Positions 46,625 to 56,769 of a stretch of DNA of 64,000 bases are shown here, piece by piece. The position numbers were made by a program, and so were the translations under genes. Origin of the DNA: Larix kaempferi (lineage: Eukaryota > Streptophyta > Pinopsida > Pinales > Pinaceae); NCBI GenBank assembly GCA_027924585.1, contig BSBM01001138.1:9534001-9598000 (forward strand), given 5' to 3'. The notes below the pieces were generated by a model, which saw only the letters and a program-made list of their open reading frames with translations, was not told the DNA's origin and searched no databases. Positions within the stretch are counted from its first letter, which is position 1. Each line of letters opens with the position of its first letter.

Positions 46625-46629
46625 CCCAG

Positions 46630-46647
46630 TGATGTTGTAAAATACTT
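46630..46647. repeat. LINE target site duplication, right copy
   Basis: TGATGTTGTAAAATACTT, identical to 44878-44895. Confidence 0.92.
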
Positions 46648-47950
46648 AACTAATGTATTTTGAACTATTTTTTTAAAAATCAAGTATAAAGGTTTCCAAG
46701 GAAAATCACTTCTTTATGGTATATGTGGTATTGATTTTTTAGAATTTGTTATCATCTATTCTCTTACACATGCTTATTACTCACTACTTTGTACATAATC
46801 ATTAAATTATAAACCTAAGATATTTCAAGGTTCTATCCCACTTACATTGAAGAAATTCACAATGTTTTGTGTCCTCAAACCTAAACATTTCCTCCTCTTC
46901 GTCTTGACTAGCATGGTGTTCAACTTGTTAGTTTTTTCTTTTTTTTCTAAAGCATTTTAACAAATAACATTTGACAACATTTAAAATCCATATACATTTT
47001 TATTGAACACGATAACAAGTGTTATCAATTTGACACCATACCTCCAATACTTTGATAATAGTATTCAAACTTAAATAATTGGATGCTAATCATTAAACAA
47101 TTTATCAATTATACACATAAGTGAACAATACCGTGTCGAACAATTAAACATGTAAATGTTGAATATGAATGTGAATCATGGAAAAAAAGAGTAATTGAAT
47201 GCTACACATTTAATATTGAATCTTTCAAAAATCCTAAAATGGTATTATGATTAATTGGAAAAATAAATGTTGACTAATGAAGTGTCTTTTTAAATAATCA
47301 ACAAATATCAAATAAGTGAAAATTGAGTAATCTATCAATTCAAAAATCAAAATTTAAAATTTTTAACCATTTAATAATTGAAATTTAGAAATTCAATTAT
47401 AGATGTTCCTTCAATTCATCGAACAATGGTTGTCGTTAGACATTCATACTCTCCACTTGCCTTCTACCAAGGACTATAAGAGCCAACATAAGATGTTCAT
47501 TATTCAGAAACAACCATGGAGGAATATTGTTATTGATCACTACTACTGGCCAAACATAATAGTTGGTGTTTTGGAGAGAATATGGGTTAATGCCATCCAT
47601 GGCTATGCTCAATCAAAGGCTCTGTACATCATCCTTGAATTTATCCGGCCATGTATCCTCTATATGCTTCATTGCTATTGAATCTGCTGGTATTCGCGCA
47701 ACTTTTGTTGCACTTATATGCGAGGAATAGAATAGGTGGTTGATTCAACCATGCTTAGTATGTTGCCTCTTTGAGTTGTGCTAATTTTTCAGCCTTCTCT
47801 CGATTTGACATTGTAGTGGGGTGCAATGAAAGATGGTATACATGTTGTTTGTTGTCAGGATCCTAATTTTAAAAATATTGAATAATGCATCAATAATATT
47901 AGTAAATAAAATGAAATTAGTTTGTTTAAACATCATACCAAACAATTATT
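46648..47950. other. Non-coding stretch, nothing identified
   Basis: AT-rich. The 92-codon plus-strand open stretch at 47403-47681 has no family resemblance. Confidence 0.4.
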
Positions 47951-47954
47951 AGAA

Positions 47955-48209
47955 TTAACAATTATAGACTGCTGCATCACCAAAAGAAGTAGTTTAAGGC
48001 CTCAAAATGGCCCCAGAAGTTTTGGGTCCAAAAAATTGTAAAAACTGCTAAACTGGAAAAACTGTTTTGAGACAGTGGAATAGGTGGTTGGCTCTTGATA
48101 TCCATCTGGACTAGTTCGCTGACCTGAAAACCTATAAAAACTGTCAAGATGGAAAAGTTGTTTTGAGCTAGTGGAATAGGTGGGTGGCCACCGATACCCA
48201 TATGGACCA
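47955..48209 (-). repeat. Truncated 3' LTR of the gypsy element
   Basis: Matches about 55412-55654 (GTTTAAGGCCTCAAAATGG..., GGAATAGGTGGGTGGCCAC). It starts on the minus strand with TGGTCCATATGGG where the other LTR has TGATCTAGATGGG. The outer two thirds are missing. Confidence 0.78.
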
Positions 48210-48210
48210 G

Positions 48211-48222
48211 TCCTTCCCCCTT
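48211..48222 (-). promoter_or_regulatory. Polypurine tract of the gypsy element
   Basis: On the minus strand AAGGGGGAAGGA stands one base before the 3' LTR start. It is the priming site for second-strand synthesis, and its place confirms the LTR boundary and minus orientation. Confidence 0.75.
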
Positions 48223-48257
48223 AAGAAGCAATGGTCTCCATTGCGTTAAGTCCCTGA

Positions 48258-48575
48258 TCATATGGTGAACTGTGTGCTGAGATGAGCTCTTGGTGAGGCA
48301 TTTACCGAGGTGAAAAGGGTTCCTTTCTTTGATAGCTTGATATAATTATTGTTGATGGATGCGCTGGACCCATTCAACAATTTTGGTTGCCTTATTATCC
48401 TTGGTCTGAACCGGTGTGGATGATTTATTTCTAGAGGATAACCTTCAATGCCTAGACTTGCATCGTAGAGGTACCCAAATATGCGAGGAAAACATGCATT
48501 TGGGTTCTTCTTGTTTCTACTGAGTAGAGGGACCTTGTGCAGAGGTTGTGGAGATCTCTGTGATCTAATGTTCAC
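48258..48575 (-). CDS. Open stretch between gypsy protease and 3' LTR, unrecognised
   Basis: 105 residues, basic and Pro/Asn-rich (RSQRSPQPLHKVPLLSRNKK, INHPHRFRPRIIRQPK). There is no domain match. It may be what remains at a deletion that removed RT and integrase, or non-coding sequence open by chance. Confidence 0.3.
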   Translation of the reverse strand: MNIRSQRSPQPLHKVPLLSRNKKNPNACFPRIFGYLYDASLGIEGYPLEINHPHRFRPRIIRQPKLLNGSSASINNNYIKLSKKGTLFTSVNASPRAHLSTQFTI

Positions 48576-48677
48576 CTTTAGGGGAAATTGTGAAGAGAGA
48601 AAACTTCCTAGTGTGGGAGATTATCTTCCTGCACTGCGTGGTTGAGGTCAAAGAGACTGCAATAGGTGCAACTGTCT

Positions 48678-49276
48678 CTAGTATCTGATAGAGTTGTCCC
48701 CCAAAATGATAATGATACTACGAGGCCGTGAATCATACACAACATGACACTTCCACATGTATGGTTGTCCTAATAGGACATCGAAAACTTTGAGTGGGGC
48801 CACATCACACAGTACCTCATATTTGAAAGGATTGATTCCATGTGCTAGACGACACTGATGATTGACACAGATACATTGTCCTTGGATTAGCCAACTGATG
48901 GTGTATGGATGCGAGTGTGGTGTTGTTGGTAGCTCCGATATCTTGATGACTTCTGCTAAGATCAGGTTCTTTTGGCTATCGCTGTCGATAACAAAATGTA
49001 AGGGGTTTCCCTTCACCCACATTTGTGAGTGGAAGAGGTGCTTGTCTTCCTCTAATCCTTCTAGTTCCTCTGGTTGAATCCATGTGGTAGAGATAATGAC
49101 ACTGGGTTCTACATCAATGATCTACTTCCCCGTATTTGCGACTATGACGTTGGTTTCTAAATTGAAATCGAAACCAGGATATGATTATGAAGCTTTGATC
49201 TCGACCACCAATGACTGCTTTAAGTGACCCTCCTCAGTGTTGTGCTAAGGGATTTTGTGGAACTCGCACCACTTTA
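48678..49276 (-). pseudogene. Gypsy CCHC remnant and aspartic protease
   Basis: Just left of the copia insertion the minus strand reads KWCEFHK and NTEEGHLKQ, a decayed zinc-knuckle-like Cys/His region, with stops before the protease. The open part (49022-48678) is a retropepsin: FVIDSDSQKNLI (the Gly after D-S replaced by Asp), YTISWLIQGQ, FDVLLGQPYMWKCHVVYDSRPR. It normally cleaves Gag-Pol. The altered active-site loop and upstream stops indicate loss of function. Confidence 0.8.
49272..49276. repeat. Copia target duplication, left copy (CTTTA)
   Basis: CTTTA before the LTR start TGTGATAATC. The same five bases follow the right LTR end at 53753-53757. Confidence 0.9.
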
Positions 49277-50080
49277 TGTGATAATCTGCAAGGGATCTAG
49301 CAACTGTAACAAAATCACAATCAAACTCTCAAGTGTGTTGCAAAGAAGAAGAGAAGGAGACACTTAATAATCACTCATAAACACAGAATAATGAACAATA
49401 AACAGTATCATACAATGAATAATGAATGTAAAGAATGTGTTACAATAAACTATGATGTAGCATCATATAGGTTTTCGAATCAGCCAAGTAGGGCATTTGA
49501 ATCAAGATCAAAGTCTAGCTTGGATAACAATGGAGACATCATCCAGTTAGTAGTATCAGTCATAAATGGTAAGAGTCAGTCAAGTGTGTCTAACTGAGTC
49601 TAACAAAACCATCCAGGCATAAATCAGGGAATGGAGACTCCAAGGGGGGCGCATGAGTCTATCATAGGGTCAAGTGGAACTCCAAAACTAGCTAACTAGG
49701 AGCTACATGTAGTTAGGATGAGCAATCACTGGAAGAACTACTCAATCCATGCACTAACTGAGTGATAACTCCCGGTAGGTGAGATAAGGCACCCTAATTG
49801 AGTGATAACTGAAGGTAGGTGAGTAAAGGCACACTAACTGAGTGTGGTAGGTGAGAAAAGGCGCACTTGGCATGCAGAAACTCAAAGAAGGCGCATTAGG
49901 TAGGTGGGAGGCCAATTGGGGGCTGTAGACAGGCTCTGGAAGGCTAGGAATAAGCTCTAGGTGCTGGGAGGACCATCAAGGTGATGACTAGATGCATGCA
50001 ATTGCATGAAGATGACTGGATGCATGCAAAATGCATGTAGACATGCAAAACTAAAAAACGATGGGGAGAATATTCCAACA
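49277..50080 (-). repeat. 3' LTR of the copia element
   Basis: TGTGATAATCTGC to AATATTCCAACA. Matches 52962-53752 throughout. Contains three short GTAGGTGAG...AAGGCGCAC-type subrepeats (about 49770-49870), also present in the other LTR. Confidence 0.92.
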
Positions 50081-50092
50081 CCCCTCTCAAGC
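50081..50092 (-). promoter_or_regulatory. Polypurine tract of the copia element
   Basis: On the minus strand GCTTGAGAGGGG directly precedes the 3' LTR. Confidence 0.75.
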
Positions 50093-50549
50093 TATACTAT
50101 GAAGAAATAACTTAAAACAGTAAAATAGGGCCCTGGTGACTAAGACCAAAGGTCACCCGGTACAATCAATCTAAATATACTAAGTGAGGAAAGAGGGAAA
50201 AACAGTGGGAAAAAATCCCTCCCTCAAAATAGACTGAAGGATGCTAATGAAGCATATCATCTCTCACCCCTGAAGGAGGTAAGTGTCCTTATTTTTCGAA
50301 GAAGAATCGATAGAGCTGAAATGGATCAGGAATTTCACAAGGATGAACTCTTACATGTTGAAAGTTTGATCTAGCAGATCAGGGAGTAGTGGCTGCCCAT
50401 CGAAGAAGAGGATCGGTAAAGTAAGAAGGATGAAACCTTCCATGCTGAAAATCTGATCTGGATGATCGAGGAGCAGTGGTTTCCCATCGAGGAAGAAGAG
50501 GACAAACATGTGAGAGATACTCAGGTTCTTGTGGATCTGGATCTCCCAT

Positions 50550-52709
50550 TCATTCATCTTCATCATCAGTTGCTAGACCTTCAGGATCTTGTGGATTTGG
50601 GTATAGCATTCCCTCATCATCATCTCCATCTTCATATTCTGAATCTGAAATATCATGTGAAGATGCATCATCACATCCAAAATCTGAATCTGAAATCTCA
50701 TGTGAAGAAGCAAGTAAAATTGGCTCATCATCACATCCAAACTCTGAATCTGAAATCTCATGAGGAGAAGCAAGTAGAACTGGCTCATCATCACATCCAA
50801 ATACTAAATCTGAAATCTCGTGAGGAGAAGCAAGTAAAACTGGCTCATCATCACATATAAACTCTGAATCTGAAATCTTATGAGGAGAAGCAAGTAAAAC
50901 TGGCTCATCATCAGTCAAAGGAGGAACATATCAAAAAATGTGGATATCATGAAACTTCTCCAGAATGTGCATGTAGTCCTCATTTGAACCATCATAGCTA
51001 TGATCATTATCAGAAGAACTAGAAATAGATGATGATGGATCTTCATTAAGATCAAAGGATGATGCAGTAGTGGAGGCCCATTTTGAAATAGGAGTTGGAC
51101 AAATAGGTGCTAGATATTCAGGTTCTTGTGGATCTGGATCTAGCATTCACACTTCTTCAAGAGTCCTCTTTTTCTCAATCTCTTTTGGTGTATCTTTTCC
51201 CTTTAGGAAACCTTTGAAAGTGCCATTAGCAAGCTTGCCACTTAGAAGACCATCAACCACATTTCGAGCTAGCTTGTAGTTGAGATGAGATAGTCTACTC
51301 TCTTCATGAGTATGAGAGCGAAGAGCAGACTCCTTTGAGTGAGGTAAGAAGTGTGAAAACTCATAGAGTTTTGTCTCATGATTTGCAACTCCTTTTGCAA
51401 TGATTTCCCTTGAAACCATGTGTTGTATCTCGACTTCATTTGGAGAAAAGATCACTCTTTTGGGCTCTCCAATACGAGTCATTTGATACACGGAAAGTAA
51501 ATTTGCTACAAGAGAAGGAACATAAAGCACATCAGAAAAGTAACCATAGTCAAGATTGATTCTTCCAATCCCCTAAGAGGAGACTTCTGAATCATTGCCC
51601 AATCTGATGGAAGGGCCAACTGAGCTTTCAAAACTGGAGAAGAGATCTTTGGAGGAAGACATATGTCTTGATGCTCTTGAATCTATGATGAAGGAAGAAT
51701 CTGTTGATGCACTTGCCATGAGGGCATGGCATCTTTCTTTGTCTTCGTATCTAGAAGGTTTAGTATCAAGATCTTTCTTCCTTGTACATGCAGGTACAGG
51801 AAGATTGTTCTTCTCAAGTAACTGAGCCATCAAATCTATAGTCTTGTTCATGCAAGTACTCTCAGGATGAAAACCTCTAAGACAATATGTGCACTTGGAT
51901 CTTTTCTTTTGAGAATGCTTGGTATTCCTTGAGTTTGAAGCCCCATCTGACTGATATGGACTATCTGTATGCTTTGTATCATTCGATCTCTTATCATAAA
52001 TATTTTGCTTGCCTTTACCATTTTTCCTTTTGGCCTCAACAACTGTAAGGGCCAAATACAACTTGGGTTTGATCATTCCCATGGAGATTAACTTCTCTTC
52101 CTCTTGAGTAAGAGATTGTATGAAGTCATCAAGTGAGGGAAACTTCCATTTTGGAATGAACATCTTAGCTGACTAGAAAGTAGAGACAAAAACTGAGAAG
52201 TTTGGCCCCAACTTTGAGAGAATGGCAAGAATAAGTTGCTTGTCTTCTTTCACTATCTCATATCTTTTCAACTGTGATATCAATCTTTTGAACTTGGTGA
52301 GGAAGGAATTGATTGATTCGAAGCTGTCTAGACTCAAAGAGATGAGTTCATTCTCCAATTTGTGACCTTTCATGTCATCTTTCTGTCCAAAAAGGGATTC
52401 AATCTTGTCGCAAACCTCTTTAGGAGATGTAAGATCGATGACATGGAATTGAAGATATTCATAAATTGAGAGAAGGAGGAGGCCAACTGCTTCATCAAGC
52501 CTATCCAAGTACTTGGAATTTTCAACTGCACTAAGAGGTTCTACCATCGTTCCATTGAGTATTTTGGGAAAGCTCTTGGATCTCATGAAGAGAGCCATCT
52601 TGGATTTCCACTCAACACAGTTGGAAGATGTGAACTTTAGATCCATATGAATAGAGAAGGTTGAATTGTTGAAGAAGAATTCGAATTGGTGAGTAAACCT
52701 ACAAAACAA
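50550..52709 (-). pseudogene. Copia gag-protease polyprotein with acidic repeat tail
   Basis: A single frame of about 720 codons. The first part is copia Gag (UBN2 type; WKSKMALFMRSKSF, DEAVGLLLLSIYE, LENELISLSLDSFESINSFL). Next comes a CCHC knuckle, CTYCLRGFHPESTC, with exact C-X2-C-X4-H-X4-C spacing, then the protease with FIIDSRASRHMSS (the Gly of D-S-G replaced by Arg), then the GAG-pre-integrase region (YVPSLVANLLSVYQMT, RLSHLNYK). A TGA at 51147 and another at about 50929 follow. After that comes a Ser/Asp-rich stretch and five copies of a 20-residue acidic repeat. Stops also occur near 52171 and 51573. Probable start ATG near 52646 (MDLKFTSSNC). Integrase core and RT are lost. Confidence 0.88.
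50632..50918. repeat. 60-bp minisatellite encoding a 20-residue acidic repeat
   Basis: About five units on the plus strand around GAATCTGAAATCTCATGAGG...GGCTCATCATCACATCCAAA. On the coding strand each gives DDEPVLLASPHEISDSEFGC or a close variant. The period is a multiple of three, so the frame is kept. The first unit is shortened. Confidence 0.9.
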
Positions 52710-52949
52710 GAAGAGTTTTTGTTGATGGAGAATGCTACACTTCGACTGAACACTACCTTTTGAACACTGAGCACATAGACTAAGTCCTTCACACCTAGCT
52801 AGACCTCATTGGATTTATCCAATGAATTCAAGTAATAGCACCAGGATTTGCTGTGGAAACTCAGAGGATTCTGGTGCTCAAGTGAAAGATAGCTGCTCAA
52901 AGAAATGCTGCAACTGCTACAATGGATGCAATTCAAATAGCTGCTTCCT

Positions 52950-52961
52950 GCTCTGATACCA
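52950..52961 (-). promoter_or_regulatory. Primer binding site, initiator Met-tRNA type (copia)
   Basis: TGGTATCAGAGC on the minus strand, directly adjacent to the LTR at 52962; a perfect match to the standard copia primer site. Confidence 0.95.
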
Positions 52962-53752
52962 TGTGATAATATGCAAGGGATATAGCAACTGTAACAAACT
53001 CACAATCAAACTCTCAAGTGTGTTGCAAAGAAGAAGAGAAGGAGATACTCAATAATCACTCATAAACACATAATAATGAACAATAACAGTATCATACAAT
53101 GAATAATGAATGTGTTACAATAAACTATGATGTAGCATCATATAGGTTTTCGAATTAGCCAAGTAGGGCATTCAAATCAAGCTAAAAGTCTAGCTTGGAT
53201 AACAATGGAGACATCATCCAGTCAGTAGTATCAATCATAAATGGTAAGAGTCAGTCAAGTGTGTCCAACTGAGTCTAACAGAACCATCTAGGCATAAATC
53301 AGGGAATGGAGACTCCAAGGGGGACGCATGAGGCTATCATAGGGTCAAGTGGCACTCCAAAACTAGCTAACTAGGAGCTACAGGTAGTTAGGATGAGCAA
53401 TAAATGGAAGAACTGCTCAATCCATGCACTAATTGAGTGATAACTCCTGGTAGGTGAGATAAGGCGCCCTAACTAAGTGATAACTGAAGGTAGGTGAGCA
53501 AAGGCGCACTAACTAAGTGTGGTAGGTGAGAAAAGGTGCACTTGGCATGCATAAACTCAAAGAAGGCGCATTAGGTAGGTGGGAGGCCAACTGGGGGCTA
53601 TAGACAGGCTTTGGAGAGCTGGAAACAAGCTCTAGGTGCTGGGAGGACCATCAAGGTGATGACTGGATGCATGCAATTGCATGCAGATGATTGGATGCAA
53701 AATGCATGCAGACATGCAAAAATGAAAAAATGATGGGAATAATATTCCAACA
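52962..53752 (-). repeat. 5' LTR of the copia element
   Basis: TGTGATAATATGC to AATATTCCAACA, followed by CTTTA. Transcription on the minus strand would start within it. Confidence 0.92.
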
Positions 53753-53757
53753 CTTTA
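53753..53757. repeat. Copia target duplication, right copy (CTTTA)
   Basis: Same as 49272-49276. Removing the insert rejoins the gypsy reading (TVKWCEFHK). Confidence 0.9.
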
Positions 53758-53995
53758 CAGTGTCCTTCTTAACCTTCCCATTACCCTTCTTGGATGGGTT
53801 TCCTTAAGGTTGGTTATCCTTGTGCTGTCCTTTGTTTAGTGAATCTGGGATGCCTTTTCCATGCTTCTACTGCAGCGAATTCGCAGGCCCAAAATCCCGC
53901 TTATTCTTTTGTTAATTTTTTTCTATTTTGAAAGGATACTGATAAGCGGCTCCCACTGAAAATATGCCTAGGAATTCCATTTATGTTCGGATGTA

Positions 53996-54364
53996 TCATT
54001 GTAGGCCACTGCAATATTTTAGAACCAGGTGCAGCTTGGAGTCCCTAATACCCATCTTTGTACGCAAACTATGAAAGTTATTGGTGTACTCTGACACCAC
54101 TTGGTCCCTCTCTTGACACCGAATGGTCCATTTTGTGTACTGGTCATCATAGTTTCCCATAGGGTAATATTGTTCCTTAACGACATCTATAAAAGAGGTC
54201 CAAGTGGGATGAACCTCAAACATTTTAGACTCCTTTGTTGAGTTTTTCTCACAATAATTTTCCCACCAATTTTTGACACGGGGGACAACCTTAAGGAGTG
54301 CAAGGGTGATCTTTTCCTTGTCAGAAAAGTTGTGGATAGAAAAATACCCTTCTAGCAGAATCAA
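53996..54364 (-). CDS. Gypsy Gag fragment
   Basis: 122 residues of the retrotransposon Gag core: ILLEGYFSIHNFSDKEKITL, ALLKVVPRVKNWWENYCEKN, FIDVVKEQYYPMGNYDDQYT, FHSLRTKMGI. It is open but has lost its N- and C-terminal parts to stops; coding resemblance continues on both sides. It assembles capsids. It lies between the primer site (54725-54737) and the copia insertion. Confidence 0.85.
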   Translation of the reverse strand: MILLEGYFSIHNFSDKEKITLALLKVVPRVKNWWENYCEKNSTKESKMFEVHPTWTSFIDVVKEQYYPMGNYDDQYTKWTIRCQERDQVVSEYTNNFHSLRTKMGIRDSKLHLVLKYCSGLQ

Positions 54365-54724
54365 CCATTTATCTAGGGCATCAACATCGATTTGGACTTA
54401 AAATAAAGGAATATCAAATTTAACTTGTACCTTGAAGGGTGTGGCTCCTCCGAAGTGACTTCTTGATGATCCCTCCGTTTTTGTTGGCATCCGTCGAAGG
54501 ATTTGGGTGAAATTGTCCATCATCTCGTTCCTCTATCGCGCAAGGGCTTCTTCGAGCAACAACTTGATAGGATCTCCTGATCTGTCTTCTCTCTTTTACT
54601 CTACCATGGGAGTTAGTTTAGGCTACCGAGGAAAATATTTCTTAAGCTCAACTAGTTCAAGACCCAACTGTCCATATCCCGACCATGTCGGGGACATGCA
54701 CAAATAAATAACGAAAGATTAAGA

Positions 54725-54737
54725 GGCTCTTATACCA
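54725..54737 (-). promoter_or_regulatory. Primer binding site, Met-tRNA type (gypsy)
   Basis: On the minus strand TGGTATAAGAGCC, one mismatch from TGGTATCAGAGCC, one base after the 5' LTR. Confidence 0.8.
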
Positions 54738-54738
54738 C

Positions 54739-55654
54739 TGATCCAGATTTATGTGAGAACGAAATGAAATAGCATATATAGAACCACATACACAAATATA
54801 TTTCAAGGAATACAGTGATATAGTAAATTCATATTCTACTAAATGAATGAAACATAACAAACTATAAAATAAAAAGAAGCTAGAATGGTGGTAGCTATAC
54901 CTATGAGAAGAGATGTGGTGGATATGCTCATTTGTGCCAAGCTAATTACAATAGGAGGTTGACGGGCCTTTTTATCATAAGAATGAGGGGAAAAACCCTA
55001 AACATCCAAAAACCTAACTCTAGGAGATGAACCGTAAAAATATTTGCGGGCCCTAAGGTGGTCAGTTGAGGTGTTAACTTCTCAGGGGCATAAATTTTAC
55101 AGACATTCTCCATTTAGGGAATTCAGTACCTCATTGAAAATATCTACCCGAGAAAAACACATTTTGGACATCCAGACGTGCCTTTGGGCATGTATAGACT
55201 GTCGAGTCACCAAAAAACATCCAAAAACCTAACTCTAGGAGATGAACCGTAAAAATATTTGCGGGCCCTAAGTTGGTCAGTTGAGGTGTTAACTTCTCAG
55301 GGGCATAAATTTTACATACATTCTCCGTTTAGGGAATTGAGTACCTCGTTGAAAATATCTACCCAAGAAAAACACATTTTGGACATCCAGATGTGCCTTT
55401 GGGCATGTATAGACTATCGAGTCACCAAAAAGCATCGTTTAAGGCCTCAAAATGGTCCCAAAAGTTTTGGGTCCGAAAAACCGTAAAAAATGCCAAACTG
55501 GAAAAATTGTTTTGAGACAATGGAATAAGTGGCTAGCTCTTGATATCCATCTTGACCAGTCCGTTGACTCGAAAACACTTAAAAAATTCCAAGATGGAAA
55601 AGATGTTTTGAGCCAGTGGAATAGGTGGGTGGCCACTAATACCCATCTAGATCA
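54739..55654 (-). repeat. 5' LTR of the gypsy element with internal 215-bp duplication
   Basis: Plus-strand ends are TGATCCAGA and CTAGATCA, giving short inverted ends TGATC/GATCA. Within it a 215-bp unit (from AACCTAACTC at 55011 and again at 55226) is tandemly duplicated. The last 240 bp match the truncated left LTR. Confidence 0.8.
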
Positions 55655-56131
55655 AGGAGACAAACTACGTATTGCATGCACAACAACAAATATACATGCT
55701 TTCCTTTTCATAAAGAAATCCTTATCATTGGAGTGTTCCTCGAATGAAAAATATGCACTAAATAATGACCATCTACAACTATTTATGAACCTTGCAATGT
55801 TCCCATGAGTATCTGGACGACCATTGATATATAACAGATTCTTCTTATTAAAGTTCCCAAATGCATAACTACTCATGCACATACTATACATGGAAATTCT
55901 ATACTGTTTGTATTTATCAATATTCAAGTAATCAAATTGACAATAAAGAGGACCATAAAATGGAATAAATGCTATTGACCAGTTGGGAGGAATGAATACA
56001 CGTGAAAGGATAAACAACCTAAGTTTTGTAGCATCCACTTTAGACATGGAAATCGTATATTTATTACCATAAAAGGAGAATTCATTTCCAACATCAGGCA
56101 CAAAAAGAGAAGACGTCCAAGTGCCATACAA
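55655..56131 (-). pseudogene. SET-domain-like gene fragment, cut by the gypsy LTR
   Basis: 159 open residues. The second half reads YINGRPDTHGNIARFINSC, then CIFVVVHAIRSLSP, which parallels the GN-ARF-NHS and V-A-R-I..GEEL strands of SET methyltransferase domains. The NHSC motif is imperfect (NSCR), and the expected acidic GDELLVDY end is missing because the LTR starts exactly there. The first half (FVPDVGNEFSFYGNKYTISM, IPFYGPLYCQFDYLNI) would precede the SET core and is not a family I know. Upstream exon-like sequence lies at 56340-56760. SET proteins methylate lysines. This copy is broken. Confidence 0.5.
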
Positions 56132-56339
56132 GGCACAGTTGTAAGAGGTTTGATATTTACTTTATAGATAGATAGAAAGAGAGAAGTCACCTCTACCTCC
56201 CAACAATTGAATTGACCTTGGTGTGTACTTGGAAATATTTTCTCTCAACTCATACAACATTTTGGATTTCCTAGTAGAGATGTTTTGAGTGGTATTGATA
56301 TCATACTTTGGATCACTAAAACTCTTGGTTTACTCAATA

Positions 56340-56760
56340 GAAGGAGGCAAGTTGGTCAATTTAGGATGAACATAGTTGTTTTGGCTTCCAACATTTCAAA
56401 AAATGAGTATATAGAAGTGTTCTTACGTGTCTTTTCTATATCACCTATTGGAGTTTTTACTATTGTGGGAGGTATTGGAGCATCAACATTGGGTAGTCAA
56501 TCATTAATATAATGGGTCAGTGTGACACGCTGAAGGTTCTCCTTCAACCCTTGACATTTTGAACAACCACATACTATAGGTGTTTCATGAAAGAAATCTA
56601 GTTCACGATGAAGTACCATTGACTCAGGATTGTGGCTGGAAGATGGCATGTTACAATTAGTGGGGTAAAGTGGCTTTCCATTTCCTCTACCAATTGTTTG
56701 CGGTATCTTGCTCTTGGCAAGAGCTTGCGGAAATTTTCAAATAGTGGAATATCTTGTGCA
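56340..56760 (-). pseudogene. Upstream exon-like segment of the SET-like gene
   Basis: One frame gives about 135 residues with two internal stops: KIPQTIGRGNGKPLYPTNCN, LHRELDFFHETPIVCGCSKC, LKENLQRVTLTHYIND (stop) LPNVDAPIPPTIVKTP, EKTRKNTSIYSFFEMLEAK. It has coding texture and a Cys-X-Cys-X2-Cys cluster, but no family I recognise. Strand and proximity suggest it belonged to the same gene as 55655-56131, with an intron between. Confidence 0.4.
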
Positions 56761-56769
56761 TTCGAACTT

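Larger units (their letters stand above)
44896..46629 (-). mobile_element. 5'-truncated LINE insertion (minus strand)
   Basis: Bounded by a perfect 18-bp duplication. The left edge is a T-run (44894-44905), the poly(A) tail of a minus-strand copy. The 5' end (46629) cuts into an RNase H domain. 1.3 kb of sequence with its own reading frame follows the RNase H stop before the tail, an unusual layout. Confidence 0.9.
49277..53752 (-). mobile_element. Complete-ended, non-autonomous Ty1/copia element nested in the gypsy element
   Basis: 4476 bp, with LTRs of 804 and 791 bp (about 93% alike by eye), TSD CTTTA, initiator-Met primer site and a polypurine tract. It codes gag, zinc knuckle, protease and the pre-integrase domain, then switches to an acidic tandem-repeat region. 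The integrase core, RT and RNase H are absent. All coding segments share one frame with several stops. Being inside the gypsy element, it inserted later. Confidence 0.93.
47955..55654 (-). mobile_element. Non-autonomous Ty3/gypsy element, interrupted by a copia insertion
   Basis: The right (5') LTR is followed by a Met-tRNA-type primer site, a gag fragment, the nested copia element, then a CCHC-like region and protease. Only about 460 bp separate the protease from a polypurine tract and the remaining left LTR. There is no RT, RNase H or integrase, so the element is a gag-protease-only derivative. The left LTR is cut short at about 47955. Confidence 0.8.

Noticed and set aside
47403-47681. 92-codon plus-strand ORF
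   Set aside because: No start context or family match; flanked by AT-rich non-coding sequence.
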